DNA from: Rhodobacterales bacterium 56_14_T64
GTDB lineage: Bacteria; Pseudomonadota; Alphaproteobacteria; Rhodobacterales; Rhodobacteraceae
Length of the DNA stretch: 64,000 nt
NCBI GenBank assembly: GCA_002162795.1
Contig: MAAY01000026.1
Coordinates: forward strand, 42,922-106,921
Direction: 5' to 3'
Shown: positions 63,378-64,000 of the stretch, piece after piece
How the letters are laid out: each line of letters starts with the position of its first letter
Numbering within the stretch: the first letter of the stretch is position 1
Made by a program: the position numbers and the translations under genes
The notes under the pieces: model-generated
What the model was told of the DNA's origin: nothing
What the model saw: only the letters and a program-made list of their open reading frames with translations
The model's database searches: none

Positions 63378-64000
63378 ATGGACAAACTCCAGGATCAAAA
63401 GCGCGCAGTGCAATATCTTCATCCTCCGATCGAAGCATTTGATCAACGGATGGTCGATGTTGGCCAAGGTCATCGTATATATGTGGAGCAAAGCGGCAAT
63501 CCGGGTGGCATACCTGTGGTGGTTTGCCACGGTGGCCCTGGCGGCGGTAGCAGCCCGGCCATGCGGCGCTATTTTGATCCGGATATCTATCGGGTGATTC
63601 TATTTGATCAACGCGGCTGTGGGCGCTCGCGACCGCATGCCTCCTGCGAAGACAACACGACGTGGCATTTGGTCGCCGATATGGAGATGATTCGCCGTCT
63701 GCTGGAAATTGACGATTGGATGGTGTTTGGCGGCAGCTGGGGGGCTACTTTGTCGCTGATCTATGCGCAAGCTCATCCCGACCGGGTGCGCCATTTGATC
63801 CTGCGCGGCGTGTTTCTGATGACAAAATCCGAGCTGGATTGGTTCTATGGTGGCGGTGCTGGCAAGTTTTGGCCGGAAACCTGGGCCAAATTTGTGTCTC
63901 TGATCCCGGAAAATGAGCGTGATGACATAATAGGCGCCTATAACAAGCGGTTGTTTTCCGGAGATATTTCGCAAGAAATTCTCTATGGCCGAGCCTGGTC
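63378..64000 (+). CDS. pip: Proline iminopeptidase (3' truncated)
   Basis: The frame opens at ATG 63378 and runs to the window end without a stop, giving 207 visible codons. Motifs: VVVCHGGPGGGSSPAMRRYFDP (oxyanion HGGPG), LFDQRGCGRSRPHA, and GGSWGATLSLIYAQAHPDRV with the nucleophile Ser in G-x-S-x-G. This is the S33 family that removes N-terminal proline. It is cut off near residue 207 of a usual ~320, so the Asp and His of the triad lie outside. Confidence 0.93.
   Translation, partial: MDKLQDQKRAVQYLHPPIEAFDQRMVDVGQGHRIYVEQSGNPGGIPVVVCHGGPGGGSSPAMRRYFDPDIYRVILFDQRGCGRSRPHASCEDNTTWHLVADMEMIRRLLEIDDWMVFGGSWGATLSLIYAQAHPDRVRHLILRGVFLMTKSELDWFYGGGAGKFWPETWAKFVSLIPENERDDIIGAYNKRLFSGDISQEILYGRAW

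Overview
The window reads as a chromosomal segment of a marine alphaproteobacterium of the family Rhodobacteraceae (Roseobacter group). Support: alphaproteobacterial operons (addB-addA-trxA, hslV-hslU, maf-aroE-coaE-dnaQ, mnmE-mnmG-rsmG-parA-parB, hemW-rdgB-rph facing hrcA-grpE), ATGA and 8-nt gene overlaps, frequent GTG starts, parS sites inside coding DNA, clustered GANTC (CcrM-type) sites, and an alphaproteobacterial flagellin. Genus cannot be fixed from the sequence alone. Most of the content is housekeeping core genome. I see no rRNA, tRNA, CRISPR array, insertion sequence, integrase or prophage.

Region 1 (1-16 kb): 5'-truncated addB, then addA and trxA; a small DUF1127 protein; hslVU behind a heat-shock-like promoter; a lipoprotein of the DUF900 hydrolase family; a leftward envelope operon (Tim44-like protein, mltA, Smr protein); fxsA and secB; then the leftward maf-aroE-coaE-dnaQ operon. 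Region 2 (15.9-23.7 kb): a roughly 400-bp gene-free stretch with DnaA-box-like inverted repeats and an AT-rich flank is a strong candidate for the chromosomal replication origin. To its right lie hemJ, rho, mnmE, mnmG, rsmG, parA and parB, with one perfect parS at the mnmG start and a 15/16 parS inside rsmG. Genes next to the candidate origin point away from it on both sides. This is a replication-segregation locus: DnaA would fire the origin and ParB would load at parS 3-6 kb away.

Region 3 (23.7-37 kb): a DUF454 membrane protein, hemW, rdgB and rph leftward; hrcA-grpE rightward; mutS; an isolated flagellin gene; the two-domain malic enzyme maeB; exported msrA; a class IV aminotransferase translationally coupled to a sulfotransferase-like gene. 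Region 4 (37-46.5 kb): SCP2-like and DUF1810 proteins, argG, a membrane protein, ilvA, a divergent Hpt / receiver-PP2C signalling pair, a 125-bp nested inverted-repeat element, a Nudix hydrolase, and the coupled run hslO - CoA-type Nudix - cca.

Region 5 (46.5-64 kb): a possible short leader ORF ahead of two overlapping ABC exporter half-transporters; a TrmA/RlmD-type RNA methyltransferase; a bacterial voltage-gated sodium channel; two L,D-transpeptidase-like proteins and a CAP-domain lipoprotein; a small exported membrane protein behind a terminator-like hairpin; a 1000-residue kinase / M23 metallopeptidase / aminotransferase fusion; hemH; an NDUFAF5-like methyltransferase divergent from comF; grxC; a nitrilase-family amidase coupled to a MarR regulator; ubiG; and a 3'-truncated proline iminopeptidase. 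The least ordinary items are the triple-domain fusion, the candidate origin with its embedded parS sites, and several unexplained structured intergenic elements.
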